In this document: positions 33,501 to 48,404 of the stretch, piece after piece
Layout: each line of letters opens with the position of its first letter
Position numbering within the stretch: the stretch's first letter is position 1
Origin: Gigantopelta aegis
Taxonomy: Eukaryota > Mollusca > Gastropoda > Neomphalida > Peltospiridae
Length of the DNA: 64,000 nt
NCBI RefSeq assembly: GCF_016097555.1
Contig: NC_054709.1
Span: forward strand, 29,473,496 to 29,537,495
Reading direction: 5' to 3'
Position numbers and translations under genes: made by a program
The notes under the pieces: generated by a model
Told to the model about the DNA's origin: nothing
The model's input: the letters and a program-made list of their open reading frames with translations, nothing else
The model's database searches: none

Positions 33501-34106
33501 GTTCCCCAATCGCATAATGGCATTACCAACGAGCCTTGGTGGTTAAGCCATCAGACATAAGGCTGGTAGGTACTGTGTTCACAGCCCGGTACTGGCTCCC
33601 ATCGGGACCCAGAGCGAGTTTTAATGGCTCAATGGTTAAGGCCACTACACCTTTTACTCTCTCACTAACCACTAACAAATTAAACAATTATGAATTAACA
33701 ACTAACCCACTATCCTGGACAGACAGCTCAGATAGCTGAGGTGTGTGGTTCCAGGACAGCGTGCTTGAACCTTAATTGGCTATAACCACGAAAATAAGTT
33801 GAAATAAAAATGAACAAACGAGCATAGTACTATGCCACGGGCTTTCAGTTGACAAGCATTTGCCAAAACAATAACAATCATAAATTGCAGGCTAAAAGTT
33901 TAAGTAAAAGAAAAAGTAAATCATAAATCATTGTAAAATGGATAAAAAATAATAATGCAATTATTAGCAGAATCAACGTAGTGCACAAAACAACTTGCCT
34001 TGAGTGTAACATCACAAAGCTTTCCTTGCTTTCTAATGTCAACAATAATTGGGAAGGCCGCAATGGGAAGATCTTCTTTGCAAAACACAACTCGATCGTC
34101 CGCCAT
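9816..34106 (-). CDS. KLHL18: KLHL18 orthologue, complete 11-exon gene (BTB-BACK-Kelch CUL3 adaptor)
   Basis: Eleven minus-strand exons join in consistent phase into 569 residues (hand splice), against 574 for human KLHL18. Residues 1-125 form the BTB domain ([34 protein letters not shown]). Residues 130-235 form the BACK domain ([24 protein letters not shown]). Residues 285-569 carry six Kelch repeats, each with a GG pair followed by a YD or FD motif and a W. The segment [16 protein letters not shown] is typical of KLHL18 and argues against KEAP1 or KLHL20. Family knowledge: the BTB binds CUL3 and the Kelch propeller binds the substrate; Aurora-A and UNC119 are reported vertebrate substrates. 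The start is the ATG at 34,106, followed by ADDRVVF and the conserved BTB start. Ten introns are found. Intron 1 needs a GC donor, and several introns carry tandem copies of their own splice junctions. It appears intact. Confidence 0.96.
10170..10980 (-). repeat. Tandem array of the KLHL18 exon 11 acceptor (~84-bp unit, ~9 copies)
   Basis: Each unit holds a pyrimidine tract and CTATTTCCAG|GTTGAG acceptor, the first 35-40 bases of exon 11 ([11 protein letters not shown]), then intron containing AAGACTGAGTCACCAT. Copies lie upstream of the real exon in transcript order, and at least six keep AG. Two have AA in place of AG. Splicing to a copy would add about 17 in-frame residues and then a stop, removing Kelch 5 and 6. 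Confidence 0.9.
11199..11895. repeat. 56-bp satellite made from one arm of the AGAATAATACATG MITE (~11 copies)
   Basis: The unit AGAATACTACATGAGTGGCC, GTTGGATACCATTTATCTCA, CGAGTAGCCTATATAG repeats from 11,199; the last copy passes into CAGCGAGTTGTTTTAAAATG, the MITE interior. It lies in KLHL18 intron 10. Confidence 0.92.
12140..12295 (-). mobile_element. SINE head and core fragment (minus)
   Basis: CACAGCCTTTGATATACCAG, ACGAGAAATAGCCCAATGGG, TTTTACCAATGGGCTACTTC. The tail is missing. In KLHL18 intron 10. Confidence 0.85.
12660..12975 (-). mobile_element. SINE type A (minus), near full length
   Basis: Tail AACACATTTTATTTATGGTT, TTATATGGCGTTGGACATAC, core, head ACGCTCTACCACTGGAATAT. In KLHL18 intron 10, close to exon 10. 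Confidence 0.88.
13009..13120 (-). CDS. KLHL18: KLHL18 exon 10 (Kelch 3-4), flanked by inverted arrays
   Basis: Residues 403-439 ([37 protein letters not shown]). Acceptor GATATTAG|C, donor CT|GTAAGT. Length 112 nt, so skipping it would shift the frame. A 27-bp minisatellite abuts its acceptor. Complementary arrays lie at 10.2-11.0 kb and 14.4-14.9 kb on either side. Confidence 0.94.
13128..13408. repeat. 27-bp minisatellite abutting the KLHL18 exon 10 acceptor (~10 copies)
   Basis: The unit on the plus strand is AAAACAGTTGTCATTAAACA plus TTCAACA. It ends about 8 bases from the exon 10 acceptor AG, so the array supplies the branch-site and pyrimidine region. On the transcribed strand each unit has TTTAATGACAACTGTTTTT. 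Confidence 0.93.
14033..14360. repeat. 80-bp tandem repeat, four near-identical copies
   Basis: The motif TTATGCATGACTGGGTACTG recurs exactly every 80 bases at 14,041, 14,121, 14,201 and 14,281. Copies look identical, so the array is recent. It directly adjoins the inverted exon 11 array in KLHL18 intron 9. Confidence 0.95.
14372..14880 (+). repeat. Inverted copy of the exon 11 acceptor array (~6 units)
   Basis: Same ~84-bp unit as the 10.2-11.0 kb array but on the opposite strand: plus-strand reading gives CTATTTCCAGGTTGAG and the exon 11 start. It lies in intron 9, while the forward array lies in intron 10, so exon 10 is enclosed by long complementary sequences. Confidence 0.9.
15118..15415 (+). 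mobile_element. SINE type B (plus), full length
   Basis: The head TTTAACTCAGTCGGTTAAAG with B box GGATCGAACC differs from the GTAGCCCAGTGG head of other copies. The tail is TTAATCAATGTGCTCTAGTG, GTGTCGTTAAACAAAAG. In KLHL18 intron 9. Confidence 0.87.
15432..15830 (-). mobile_element. Nested SINEs: type A inside type B fragments
   Basis: Type B tail (minus) at 15,432-15,470, type A (minus) at 15,476-15,717, type B (minus) at 15,718-15,760 and an inverted type B tail (plus) at 15,777-15,828. The arrangement shows insertion of one SINE into another. Confidence 0.75.
15842..16130 (-). mobile_element. LINE 3' end fragment with target duplication
   Basis: The minus strand reads [40 protein letters not shown], a typical zinc-knuckle C-terminus of non-LTR retrotransposon polyprotein, to a stop at 15,864. 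ATTTTAACTAGCT flanks both sides (about 15,829 and 16,132), so it is a 5'-truncated insertion. In KLHL18 intron 9. Confidence 0.8.
16184..16288 (-). CDS. KLHL18: KLHL18 exon 9 (Kelch 3)
   Basis: Residues 368-401 ([34 protein letters not shown]). Acceptor GTTTTGCAG|T, donor AATGT|GTAAGT, leaves in phase 2. Confidence 0.94.
16500..17520. repeat. ~104-124 bp tandem array in KLHL18 intron 8 (~9 copies)
   Basis: Units contain CCATTCCTTGACGTGGTGAG, ATGACTCGGAGAGCTGTGCC and CTCCTGGTAGGGTCACCCAA; some have an extra 20 bp (ATGGGTCACCCAACTATC). The last two units are longer and carry GGACCGGACAGACAG. It may be the 5' monomer region of a retroposon, but I cannot show that. Confidence 0.85.
17754..17868 (-). 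CDS. KLHL18: KLHL18 exon 8 (Kelch 2)
   Basis: Residues 330-366 ([37 protein letters not shown]). Acceptor CTGGCAG|GT completes Gly329 from exon 7 in phase 1. Donor AG|GTGAGC, leaves in phase 2. Confidence 0.94.
19109..23950 (-). repeat. 85-bp array of the KLHL18 exon 7 donor, 57 copies including the exon itself
   Basis: ACATACCATTGAGTACTGAC recurs every 85 bases from 19,141 to 23,900; 4,759 bases is 56 periods with one 84-bp unit. On the minus strand each unit reads a pyrimidine tract and CAACCTTTAG, then 46 bases copied mostly from exon 7 (ATGAGTACAATGAGAAG), then AATG|GTATGT and 39 intron bases. So each unit carries both a plausible acceptor and a donor. Three variant types (GATAAAG, AATAAAG, ACAAAAG) are interspersed, showing repeated rounds of amplification. 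Reading into a unit from exon 7 meets TAG within it. Confidence 0.95.
23906..24013 (-). CDS. KLHL18: KLHL18 exon 7 (Kelch 1-2); seed of the 85-bp array
   Basis: Residues 294-328 ([35 protein letters not shown]). Acceptor TTCTCTAG|GA, donor AATG|GTATGT, leaves in phase 1. The last 45 bases plus the first 40 intron bases are the template of the 57-copy array that follows it in the transcript. Confidence 0.94.
24070..24325 (-). mobile_element. SINE type C (minus), in KLHL18 intron 6
   Basis: CAAATTATTTTCGAGCTTAT tail, CTGGGTGGGAGCCGGTACCG body, TGGCTTAACCACGACACCAC head. Confidence 0.87.
24661..25040 (-). repeat. Diverged tandem copies of the KLHL18 exon 6 donor (~5 units of 70-82 bp)
   Basis: Units share GGTGACTCAG, TTTTGAATATATTTGCCTTT and CACACAAACCTGA. 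The real donor is the last unit. On the minus strand at least two copies keep a TCAG|GTTTGT donor after a GTGGACTTG-like exon 6 remnant. The copies are older than the exon 7 array. They share the 16-mer AAGACTGAGTCACCAT with the exon 11 arrays. Confidence 0.8.
25017..25153 (-). CDS. KLHL18: KLHL18 exon 6 (linker and Kelch 1 start)
   Basis: Residues 248-292 ([40 protein letters not shown]). Acceptor TTTTATCCAG|A, donor TCAG|GTGTGT, leaves in phase 1. The donor region has diverged tandem copies downstream (24,661-25,016). Confidence 0.94.
25293..25646 (-). repeat. 33-bp array of the KLHL18 exon 5 donor (11 copies including the exon)
   Basis: On the minus strand the unit is AGTTCTTTACAGTGCAG|GTACAAAACAGTACAA. 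Nine of ten extra copies keep CAG|GTACAA. The first two extra units are 33 bp without stops, so a downstream donor would add [11 protein letters not shown] once or twice in frame, between BACK and Kelch. One unit of about 31 bp then shifts the frame. Confidence 0.93.
25629..25789 (-). CDS. KLHL18: KLHL18 exon 5 (BACK end); its donor is tandemly amplified
   Basis: Residues 194-246 ([48 protein letters not shown]). The donor TGCAG|GTACAA is chosen because TGC AG joins exon 6 (A GAT CTG) to give [13 protein letters not shown], as in human CRDLVDEAKDYHL. Immediately downstream the last 17 exon bases plus 16 intron bases are repeated about ten times, so alternative donors abound. Confidence 0.92.
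25898..27055. mobile_element. Long-interior MITE with GGGCCAGTGCTTATAAA ends, containing a nested element
   Basis: Ends GGGCCAGTGCTTATAAAACC and TCTTTATAAGCACTGGGGC are inverted, 1.16 kb apart; no open frame inside. A second element (26,516-26,978) is nested within. Related ends occur at 13,503 and 29,834. In KLHL18 intron 4. Confidence 0.65.
26516..26978. mobile_element. MITE with GGGCCTGCTACACGATACGA ends (nested)
   Basis: Inverted ends GGGCCTGCTACACGATACGA and TCGTATTGTGTAGCAGGGCC with GAGTCACTC next to the right one; about 460 bp. No coding content. Confidence 0.8.
27114..27312 (-). CDS. KLHL18: KLHL18 exon 4 (BACK domain)
   Basis: Residues 128-193 ([20 protein letters not shown], then [20 protein letters not shown] and [12 protein letters not shown]). 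Acceptor ATGTTGCAG|A, donor CAG|GTCAGT, leaves in phase 0. It matches the human BACK core, including SRDELNV and EEQV. Confidence 0.95.
27800..28085 (-). mobile_element. SINE type B (minus), in KLHL18 intron 3
   Basis: GGGGCACATTGATTTATTAA tail, CAGACAAGAAAGCACATACC core, head TCAAGCGAGCACTCAACCTG. Confidence 0.85.
28103..28435 (-). mobile_element. SINE type A (minus), full length, next to KLHL18 exon 3
   Basis: GAAGGAAATGTTTTGTTTCA tail to GCACTTTACCACTGGGCTAC head. It lies 34 bases from the exon 3 donor. Confidence 0.9.
28469..28609 (-). CDS. KLHL18: KLHL18 exon 3 (BTB end, 3-box start)
   Basis: Residues 81-126 plus split codons ([40 protein letters not shown]). Acceptor AATTGTAG|T, donor AG|GTACGG. 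Enters and leaves in phase 2. Confidence 0.94.
28893..29212. repeat. 31-bp minisatellite in KLHL18 intron 2 (~9 copies)
   Basis: The unit is ACTATCACTATTGCAACACT plus ATCACAATAGT. It is preceded (28,625-28,760) by degenerate ATCGAT-rich sequence with several ACTATCGAT stretches. It has no link to an exon edge. Confidence 0.92.
29245..29670 (-). mobile_element. SINE type B fragments (three, minus)
   Basis: 29,245-29,372 has tail and head with the core deleted; 29,525-29,615 and 29,627-29,670 are tails only (TTTAACAACACCACTAGAGC, TTTAACGACACCATTAGAGC). Confidence 0.75.
29835..29957. mobile_element. Palindromic MITE, GGGCCCGTGCTTATAAA ends
   Basis: GGGCCCGTGCTTATAAAACT, TAAAGTCTAGACTTTAA, GACTTTAAGGTTTATAAGCA, CGGGGCC. 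A short relative of the 25.9 kb element. In KLHL18 intron 2. Confidence 0.78.
30062..30215 (-). mobile_element. CAGGGCTTCT MITE, partial copy
   Basis: CAGGGCTTCTACTTCTAGAA, then TAAAAATTCACTAGCC twice and CCCTACTTTACTATTAATAC; the other end is missing. Further end fragments lie at 32,800-32,820 and 32,950-32,990 (AATTCTAGAAGCCCTGA). Confidence 0.7.
30411..30541 (-). CDS. KLHL18: KLHL18 exon 2 (BTB)
   Basis: Residues 37-79 ([20 protein letters not shown], then [20 protein letters not shown]). Acceptor TTTTTTGAAG|GTT, donor AG|GTGAGT, leaves in phase 2. It aligns without gaps to human [20 protein letters not shown]. Confidence 0.94.
30555..30832 (-). mobile_element. SINE type A (minus), abutting the KLHL18 exon 2 acceptor
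   Basis: CATATGGTTAAGGACCATAC to GCTGTACCACTGAGCTACAT. The tail end comes within about 15 bases of the exon 2 acceptor at 30,541, so it forms the branch-site region. Confidence 0.85.
31190..31315 (+). mobile_element. SINE head and partial core (plus)
   Basis: GGGCGGGCCGTAGCCCAGTG, GGTGGGCCCGTTGGGATATT, GGTTGTGGTATGT, truncated 3'. Confidence 0.8.
31478..31802 (-). mobile_element. CAGGGCTTC MITE, full copy, opposite orientation
   Basis: 325 bp, with ends CAGGGCTTCATGAATT and TAATCTAGAAGCCCTG. The interior is the reverse complement of the 33.1 kb copy. It is flanked by A-runs, so the target duplication cannot be fixed. In KLHL18 intron 1. Confidence 0.85.
32150..32592 (-). mobile_element. SINE type A (minus) plus a second head fragment
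   Basis: 32,150-32,478 is a full type A; 32,515-32,592 is another head (TAAGCGCTTTACCACTGGGC). In KLHL18 intron 1. Confidence 0.85.
33105..33439 (+). mobile_element. CAGGGCTTCTAGA MITE, full copy
   Basis: 335 bp from CAGGGCTTCTAGATTATGG to AATTCTAGAAGCCCTG, with target duplication CAAATAG at 33,098-33,104 and 33,440-33,446. The 7-base duplication suggests a hAT-like mobiliser. It lies in KLHL18 intron 1. Confidence 0.9.
33525..33800 (+). mobile_element. SINE type C (plus), in KLHL18 intron 1
   Basis: CCTTGGTGGTTAAGCCATCA head, GGTACTGTGTTCACAGCCCG B-box region, CTTGAACCTTAATTGGCTAT tail. Confidence 0.86.
33999..34106 (-). CDS. KLHL18: KLHL18 exon 1 (start codon, BTB start)
   Basis: Residues 1-36, ending [14 protein letters not shown]. 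The donor reads AAG|GCAAGT, a GC donor with otherwise perfect consensus. The nearest GT, in GCAAGTTG, would leave phase 1 and not fit exon 2, which enters in phase 0. Upstream ATGs in frame (34,157) belong to the leader and lack similarity to the family. Confidence 0.93.
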
Positions 34107-34210
34107 ACTTACTGAATATTTGTTTTGTTGTTTTTCCAACCAAATACATTTGCGCACTATTTCCGGCGTAATTTTCGTTCGTGTTGTAAATTCTGTGATA
34201 TAACGTATAA
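34107..34210 (-). promoter_or_regulatory. KLHL18 5' leader and probable core promoter
   Basis: No TATA box is evident. On the minus strand there is a GCCGGAAAT ETS-type site, and the start codon sits in AGTATGGCGGAC, close to the YY1 motif AANATGGCGG often found over start codons of housekeeping genes. Upstream (34,232 on) is SINE sequence, so the promoter must be short. Inferred from motifs only. Confidence 0.35.
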
Positions 34211-34231
34211 ATTTACTCTAATAAGCGCCAG

Positions 34232-34740
34232 CCCTGGGTGGGACATACCCCAGTTGTAAAGCGCTGACGCGCAGTCGGTATAGGATCTTTCCTCGTTGGT
34301 GGGCCCATTCGGAAATTTCTCGTTCTATCCAGCGCATCATGACTAGTATATCGAAAGTCGTCGTATGTGCTATTCTGTTTGTGGGATGATGCATATAAAG
34401 GAAGGAAATGTTTTATTTAACGACGCACTCATCACATTTTATTTACGGTTATATGGCGTCGGACATATGGTTAAGAACCACACAGATATTGAGAGAGGAA
34501 ACCCGCTGTCGCCACTTTATGGGCTACTCTTTCCGATTAGCAGCAAGGAATCTTTTATATGCAACATCCCACAGACAGGATAGTACATACCACGGCCTTT
34601 GTTATACCAGTTGTGAAGCACTGGCTGGAAATAGAAATAGCCTAATGGGCCCACCGACGGGCATCGATCCTAGATCGATCGCGTATCAGACAAGCGATGT
34701 ATCACTGAGCTACGTCCCCCCCCCCCCCCCCCCCCCCCCC
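34232..34740. mobile_element. Convergent SINEs just upstream of KLHL18
   Basis: Plus head and core at 34,232-34,400 meet a minus type A at 34,400-34,740, tail to core; the minus copy's head ends in a C-run (34,716-34,740). They fill the space right behind the KLHL18 promoter. Confidence 0.85.
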
Positions 34741-34814
34741 GATGCACATAAAAAAAAGTCCATGCTACGTTTATGCTCTTTTTCAAATATTTAATGTTTT
34801 GCATTTTAATAGCT

Positions 34815-35003
34815 TCATTATGTCTTTCAGAAATGTGACTCTTTCATTAATGTCTGCACTATTTTTGTTAGTAAGTTTATAATTTTACAATGATGTTGAC
34901 CATCATATAACTGTATTGCTGGGGTGTCGTTAAGCATCCATTCGTTTGTCCATTCATTCATTCATTCATTCATTCATTCATTCATTCATTCATTCATTCA
35001 TCC
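34815..35003 (+). mobile_element. LINE 3' tail fragment, same family
   Basis: GCTGGGGTGTCGTTAAGCAT followed by (CATT)n matches the 3' end seen at 62.6 kb. No coding part remains. Confidence 0.7.
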
Positions 35004-35477
35004 ATTCATCCCAATAAACGCAATATCTGGGACCCGTTTTAAAGGAATAAACGCCAGTGTGTGTAATAGAAGAAATACGTTATGTCGCAGAGTCCTCTAT
35101 TTAGTTTCGTGCATTTTCTTCTTCTTTTAATACCACATAAATATGTAATAGTTAAACCTCCAGCTCTGTCATGTTTTGATGATTATTTTTCGTTCTCATA
35201 TTATTATAATCAACCTCCTTATCATCAATCATGTGACACATTCTCACTGTAGGCGCTAGCCCGTGTACTCTGACTGTAACAGAGGTAGATGTCGCTCTCA
35301 TTACCGTCCAAATGCCTGCCTAGTCAGTACTCATGCTATGTAGGCGCATGTGCAGGAATGTTAGGGGGGGGGGGGGGGGTCTAGACTGTGGCCAGCGAAG
35401 TTTATGGGGGATCAAGGTATTCTCACTCGGAAAAAAATGTTGAAAAAAGAAAATATGTTTGAGCAGGAGGTGGTTTC

Positions 35478-35478
<1 letters not shown>

Positions 35479-35516
<38 letters not shown>

Positions 35517-35690
35517 CCTACACACACACACACACACACATACACATAAAACATACACACACATACATAACACACACACACACACACGCACACATACATA
35601 CATAAAGACATACACACACATACATAACACACACACACACACACAACCTACACACACAGAGACACAGACACACACGCACGCACGCATACC
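35479..35690. repeat. (CA)n and CATA-rich microsatellite
   Basis: ACACAC runs broken by TACATAC and ACCTACACAC. Open frames here are artefacts. Confidence 0.95.
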
Positions 35691-35737
35691 GACCCCTACC
35701 CTGCACCCGCGCCTTTACTGTCTGCATCCACTAAAGA

Positions 35738-35860
35738 TACGACGGGGTGTAGCCCGGTGGTAGGTCGCTCGTCCCTGGTGCGATGGGATGTAGCCAACAG
35801 TGTTTCTCTCATTTCAACTAGTGTTCCACGACTGGTATATGAAACGGCGTGGTATCCATT
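35738..35860 (+). mobile_element. SINE head fragment (plus)
   Basis: CGACGGGGTGTAGCCCGGTG, CATTTCAACTAGTGTTCCAC, ACTGGTATATGAAACGGCGT. Confidence 0.75.
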
Positions 35861-35867
35861 GTCTTGC

Positions 35868-36038
35868 AGAGGCGGATCTAGGGTGGGGGAGGTAGGGGCC
35901 CGCCCCCCCCCCTAAATTTTGCGACTGTTAATTTTAATTTGTTTATGATCCCCTTCCAAACCTCCCACAAAGTTCTCTTGGCATTCCGTCTCATGTCATT
36001 GACACCCCCCCCCCAATGGATTTTCTGGATCCGCCACT
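35868..36038. mobile_element. GGCGGATC MITE with 7-base target duplication
   Basis: Ends AGAGGCGGATCTAG and CTGGATCCGCCACT, about 170 bp, flanked by GTCTTGC on both sides. Related ends sit at 6,650-6,770 (GTGGCAGATCTA, TAGATCCACCACTGG) and near 9,620 (TGTGGCAGATCCAG). Confidence 0.8.
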
Positions 36039-36085
36039 GTCTTGCCTATAAAATTACATATAAATAATACCTTGCTTATTATTAT

Positions 36086-36118
<33 letters not shown>

Positions 36119-36204
36119 GGGGGGGGAGGGGGGGGGTAAACATTGTGTGTCTGTCTCTCTGTCTCTGTCTTTCTTTTTTTCTCTCTTTAACTCTGATTAC
36201 CTCT

Positions 36205-36412
36205 TCTCGTCCCAACTAGTGACCCATGACTGGTATATCAAAGACCGTGGCATGTGCTGTCCTGTCTGTGGGAAAATGTACATAAAAGATCCCCTGTGGA
36301 TGGAAAACATGTAGCGGGTTTCCTCTGAAGACTACGAAAGGTTTACCAAACCGATAATTAATAAATCAATGTTCTATAGTGGTATTGTTAAACAAAACAA
36401 ACTTCACCTTTT
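36205..36412 (+). mobile_element. SINE type B (plus), headless
   Basis: GACTGGTATATCAAAGACCG, TGTGGGAAAATGTACATAAA, TTAATAAATCAATGTTCTAT, TGTTAAACAAAACAAACTTC. Confidence 0.85.
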
Positions 36413-36763
36413 TATTCATTCATCCGTTTATTCATTCATTTTTCTCTATCTGTCTACATGTAGGCCTATCACTCCGTAACTCGCTATGGTCCAACTAAAA
36501 CAATCAGCTGTTAACGTATTATATAGGCCTATATGTAACGTCGGAACCTAGGGTTTTTTTTTTGCTGCTGATGTCGATGTGTTTTGTTTGTTTTGTTTTT
36601 AACATGAAATTACAATGTATATGGCATAGCCTGTTTAAACGATACTTTTTTATTTCTAATGACACCGACGTCATAAATTAACAACTTTTATTTTCACTGA
36701 TAAACTGGCGTTTTGTACCATCTTTAAGAAACATTTTTACTTGGTTGCGTTCAGCAGTACCGA

Positions 36764-46088
<9,325 letters not shown>

Positions 46089-46434
46089 TTTCTTTTGACG
46101 ATTTGCTTTCAGAACGCTGAAGGTAAAAGTCGCCGTCTGTTTTGTTGTACGCTTTCTCACTTATTTTTTTTTTTTTATATTTATATACAGCCCATCAGTC
46201 GGTCGTCATCAGTTTATAGGAAGGAAATGGTTTATTTAACAACGCAGTTGTCGGTTTATCTTCTCTATTATTACAATCATTAAGTGTTATGTCAAATGTT
46301 AACGGCCGCAATGTCAATTTTATCTGTCAGGATTTACTGCTCCCCATCCCCCGTCTCCCCCCGTTTCCCACGGAACTCTATGCTGTTCATTCCATCGCTG
46401 GACAGAGGTGTCATTTAGCTCAGTCGGTTGAGTG

Positions 46435-46634
46435 NNNNNNNNNNNNNNNNNNNNNNNNNNNNNNNNNNNNNNNNNNNNNNNNNNNNNNNNNNNNNNNNNN
46501 NNNNNNNNNNNNNNNNNNNNNNNNNNNNNNNNNNNNNNNNNNNNNNNNNNNNNNNNNNNNNNNNNNNNNNNNNNNNNNNNNNNNNNNNNNNNNNNNNNNN
46601 NNNNNNNNNNNNNNNNNNNNNNNNNNNNNNNNNN
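46435..46634. other. Assembly gap (200 N)
   Basis: An exact run of 200 N, the usual placeholder for a gap of unknown size. The left edge is a tRNA-like SINE head (TTTAGCTCAGTCGGTTGAGTG), the right edge is the 70-bp repeat. Missing MRPL45 5' exons are unlikely to be here unless the real gap is large. Confidence 0.99.
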
Positions 46635-46702
46635 GGGGGTCTACCCAAAACTTTTTTTTCTTGGCAGGGGGTTTCCCCATAATAATTTCTCAATGTCAGT
46701 AT
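46635..46702 (+). repeat. 70-bp direct repeat, left copy (next to the assembly gap)
   Basis: GGGGGTCTACCCAAAAC, a T-run, GGCAGGGGGTTTCCCCATAA and TTTCTCAATGTCAGTAT recur at 49,147-49,216 with few changes. On the minus strand both copies encode RNYYGxTPxQEKKxVLGRP. Spacing between copies is about 2,515 bp. The left copy runs into the gap. Confidence 0.88.
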
Positions 46703-47949
46703 ATAAATTTAATTTTATGTAGTCTGCCCCAGTGTGACAAAAACATGTTCTCACTTTTCAAAATTATCTGACTGACAAATACTCCTGCCTCTGGGAAAAC
46801 ATTTGCCAGGTCCGCAGAATACCCCCCACTGAATACTTTGTCCTGGTATGTAGTAACAACACACTGAAACAACATGCTGTTGTATCATGGTGGACGTATG
46901 GCTGCTAGTGGTTACCCAATATGCCAAAGATACTCCAAATAGAGCAACAGTTTTGTGATAATCACTGAAGTAATTAGAAAATGTTTCCCACATTCCACAA
47001 TTTTCAACTTTAAAATCAAATGTAAAAATTGAGGTACAGGTGAGGTGGCCTGAAAATACCCCCCTGTATACAGTATGATATTACCAGGTTTAGCAATCAG
47101 TCAGACTTGGCCTAAAATAGAAATCTTTATTTAAACAAAACAATTCCAGTGTATCACACTAATAATTTTTCCCCCATTTAATACAGGCCAAATCAAACCA
47201 ATACAGTGACACTCCTCAAAGAGTTATCTCCCCTTGACCAGTCGTCAACATATAACCAAGTGACTTTCGTGAAGAGCAAAATGTCGGTATTCATGTTGGA
47301 GCAATAAAATTTATAAACCGAAAAATATTTTTTGTTCTTAAGGTTGCAGAGAAGTAAATTGACCAATGAGCGTCGTGTTGTCGACGAAGATAGTGCTTTT
47401 AAAATACACCCCCTATTTGAATAAAATAATTTATGAGTTTGAAAATAGGTAAGAAATTGGATCTTTGACAGGAATTGCACCTACATTTATGGTGCACAGT
47501 TGTGTTGAATGAGATCTCACTTTCCATGAGTGATTTGTACATACCGAGTATGAATACATGGTCGGGGTGGAGAGACTTCCTAGCAGCCGTGAAATGGCAA
47601 AATGGGGGGTGCCTCCAAAAATAAGAGATTTATTTCCAGATTTAGGTTGACATAACCCAGTTCAGACATACTTGCTGCTCAAAACAAGGACTGGCCATCA
47701 TCACTACATGTGTGATTCACCTGGGAAAATTCTCTTTTTCAATTTTTTTAAATTTATGTTAATATAGTGGACAGTGTGTTATGATTTACTTCGCTGCTAC
47801 CTGAAGACTCTTGACACATACCACTGGAATTCACACCACACTGGTTTCTAAGGTAATAATAACAATGTATTTGTATATTTCATAATTTTAATGGAGCCAG
47901 AAATTGGCTGCTTTAATTTTATAATTTATTACATAATCACTGATGTAAT
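46703..47949. other. Interior of the 2.5-kb endonuclease region, no gene recognised
   Basis: No domain recognised. The minus strand has an 80-codon open stretch (46,993-46,751) and a 95-codon one (47,480-47,193) without family resemblance. SINE and MITE sequence is notably absent compared with the rest of the window, which suggests one recent or constrained unit. Confidence 0.4.
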
Positions 47950-48053
47950 ATGACCACAACAACAACAAATGTTAAGGTTGAGGTGAACTCAAACTGGGTA
48001 TTCACTATGAAAAATCGTATATTGGCCAAGACTGAAAAGATGCCAAATATGGG

Positions 48054-48404
48054 ATGCGTAATTTGGACAGGCTGCCAAAAATGGACAAAAGAATGGATTA
48101 TAAAAAATATGGAGTTATTCGTGCAAAAATACCTGGTCGTCCAAAACACCAAACTTTTAAAGTACACCGACTCCAGTATATGCTCCACCACAATCACTTT
48201 GACATACCTCGTAGCATGGATGTATCGCATTTATGTCACCACTCCCTCTGTGTTAATATTGAACACTTGAGCCTCGAACCACATTATGTTAACAACAACT
48301 GTCAGCACTGTCTAAACATTGTCCCGAAACACTGCATCGGCCATCCAGGTTATAGAGACTGTTTTTCTTCTTCTTGGGGACAGGTATGTATGATCTGTTA
48401 GACA
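48054..48404 (+). CDS. I-PpoI-like His-Cys box (His-Me finger) endonuclease domain
   Basis: The 115-residue frame contains KVHRLQYMLHHNHFDIPRSM, VSHLCHHSLCVNIEHLSLEP, HYVNNNCQHC and HCIGHPGYRDC. Aligned by eye with I-PpoI, the catalytic His98 and Asn119 correspond to His59 and Asn80 with the same 21-residue spacing. Zinc ligands Cys100, Cys105, His110 and Cys125 correspond to Cys61, Cys66, His71 and Cys86, and a C-x2-H-x5-C set follows. A further Cys in GCVIWTG, typical of the domain start, lies just upstream in another frame (47,950-48,270). The gene is therefore either interrupted by an intron or decayed there. Family: zinc-binding loop of homing endonuclease. Host function unknown; a mobile-element origin is likely. 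Confidence 0.75.

Noticed and set aside
9816-34106. Identity as KEAP1, suggested by AP-1/ARE-like motifs in the arrays
   Set aside because: The DYHLMPERR linker, exon structure and BTB sequence fit KLHL18, and the KEAP1 intervening region is absent.
34921-35130. His-Ser-Phe-Ile repeat frame
   Set aside because: It is the (CATT)n tail of a LINE.
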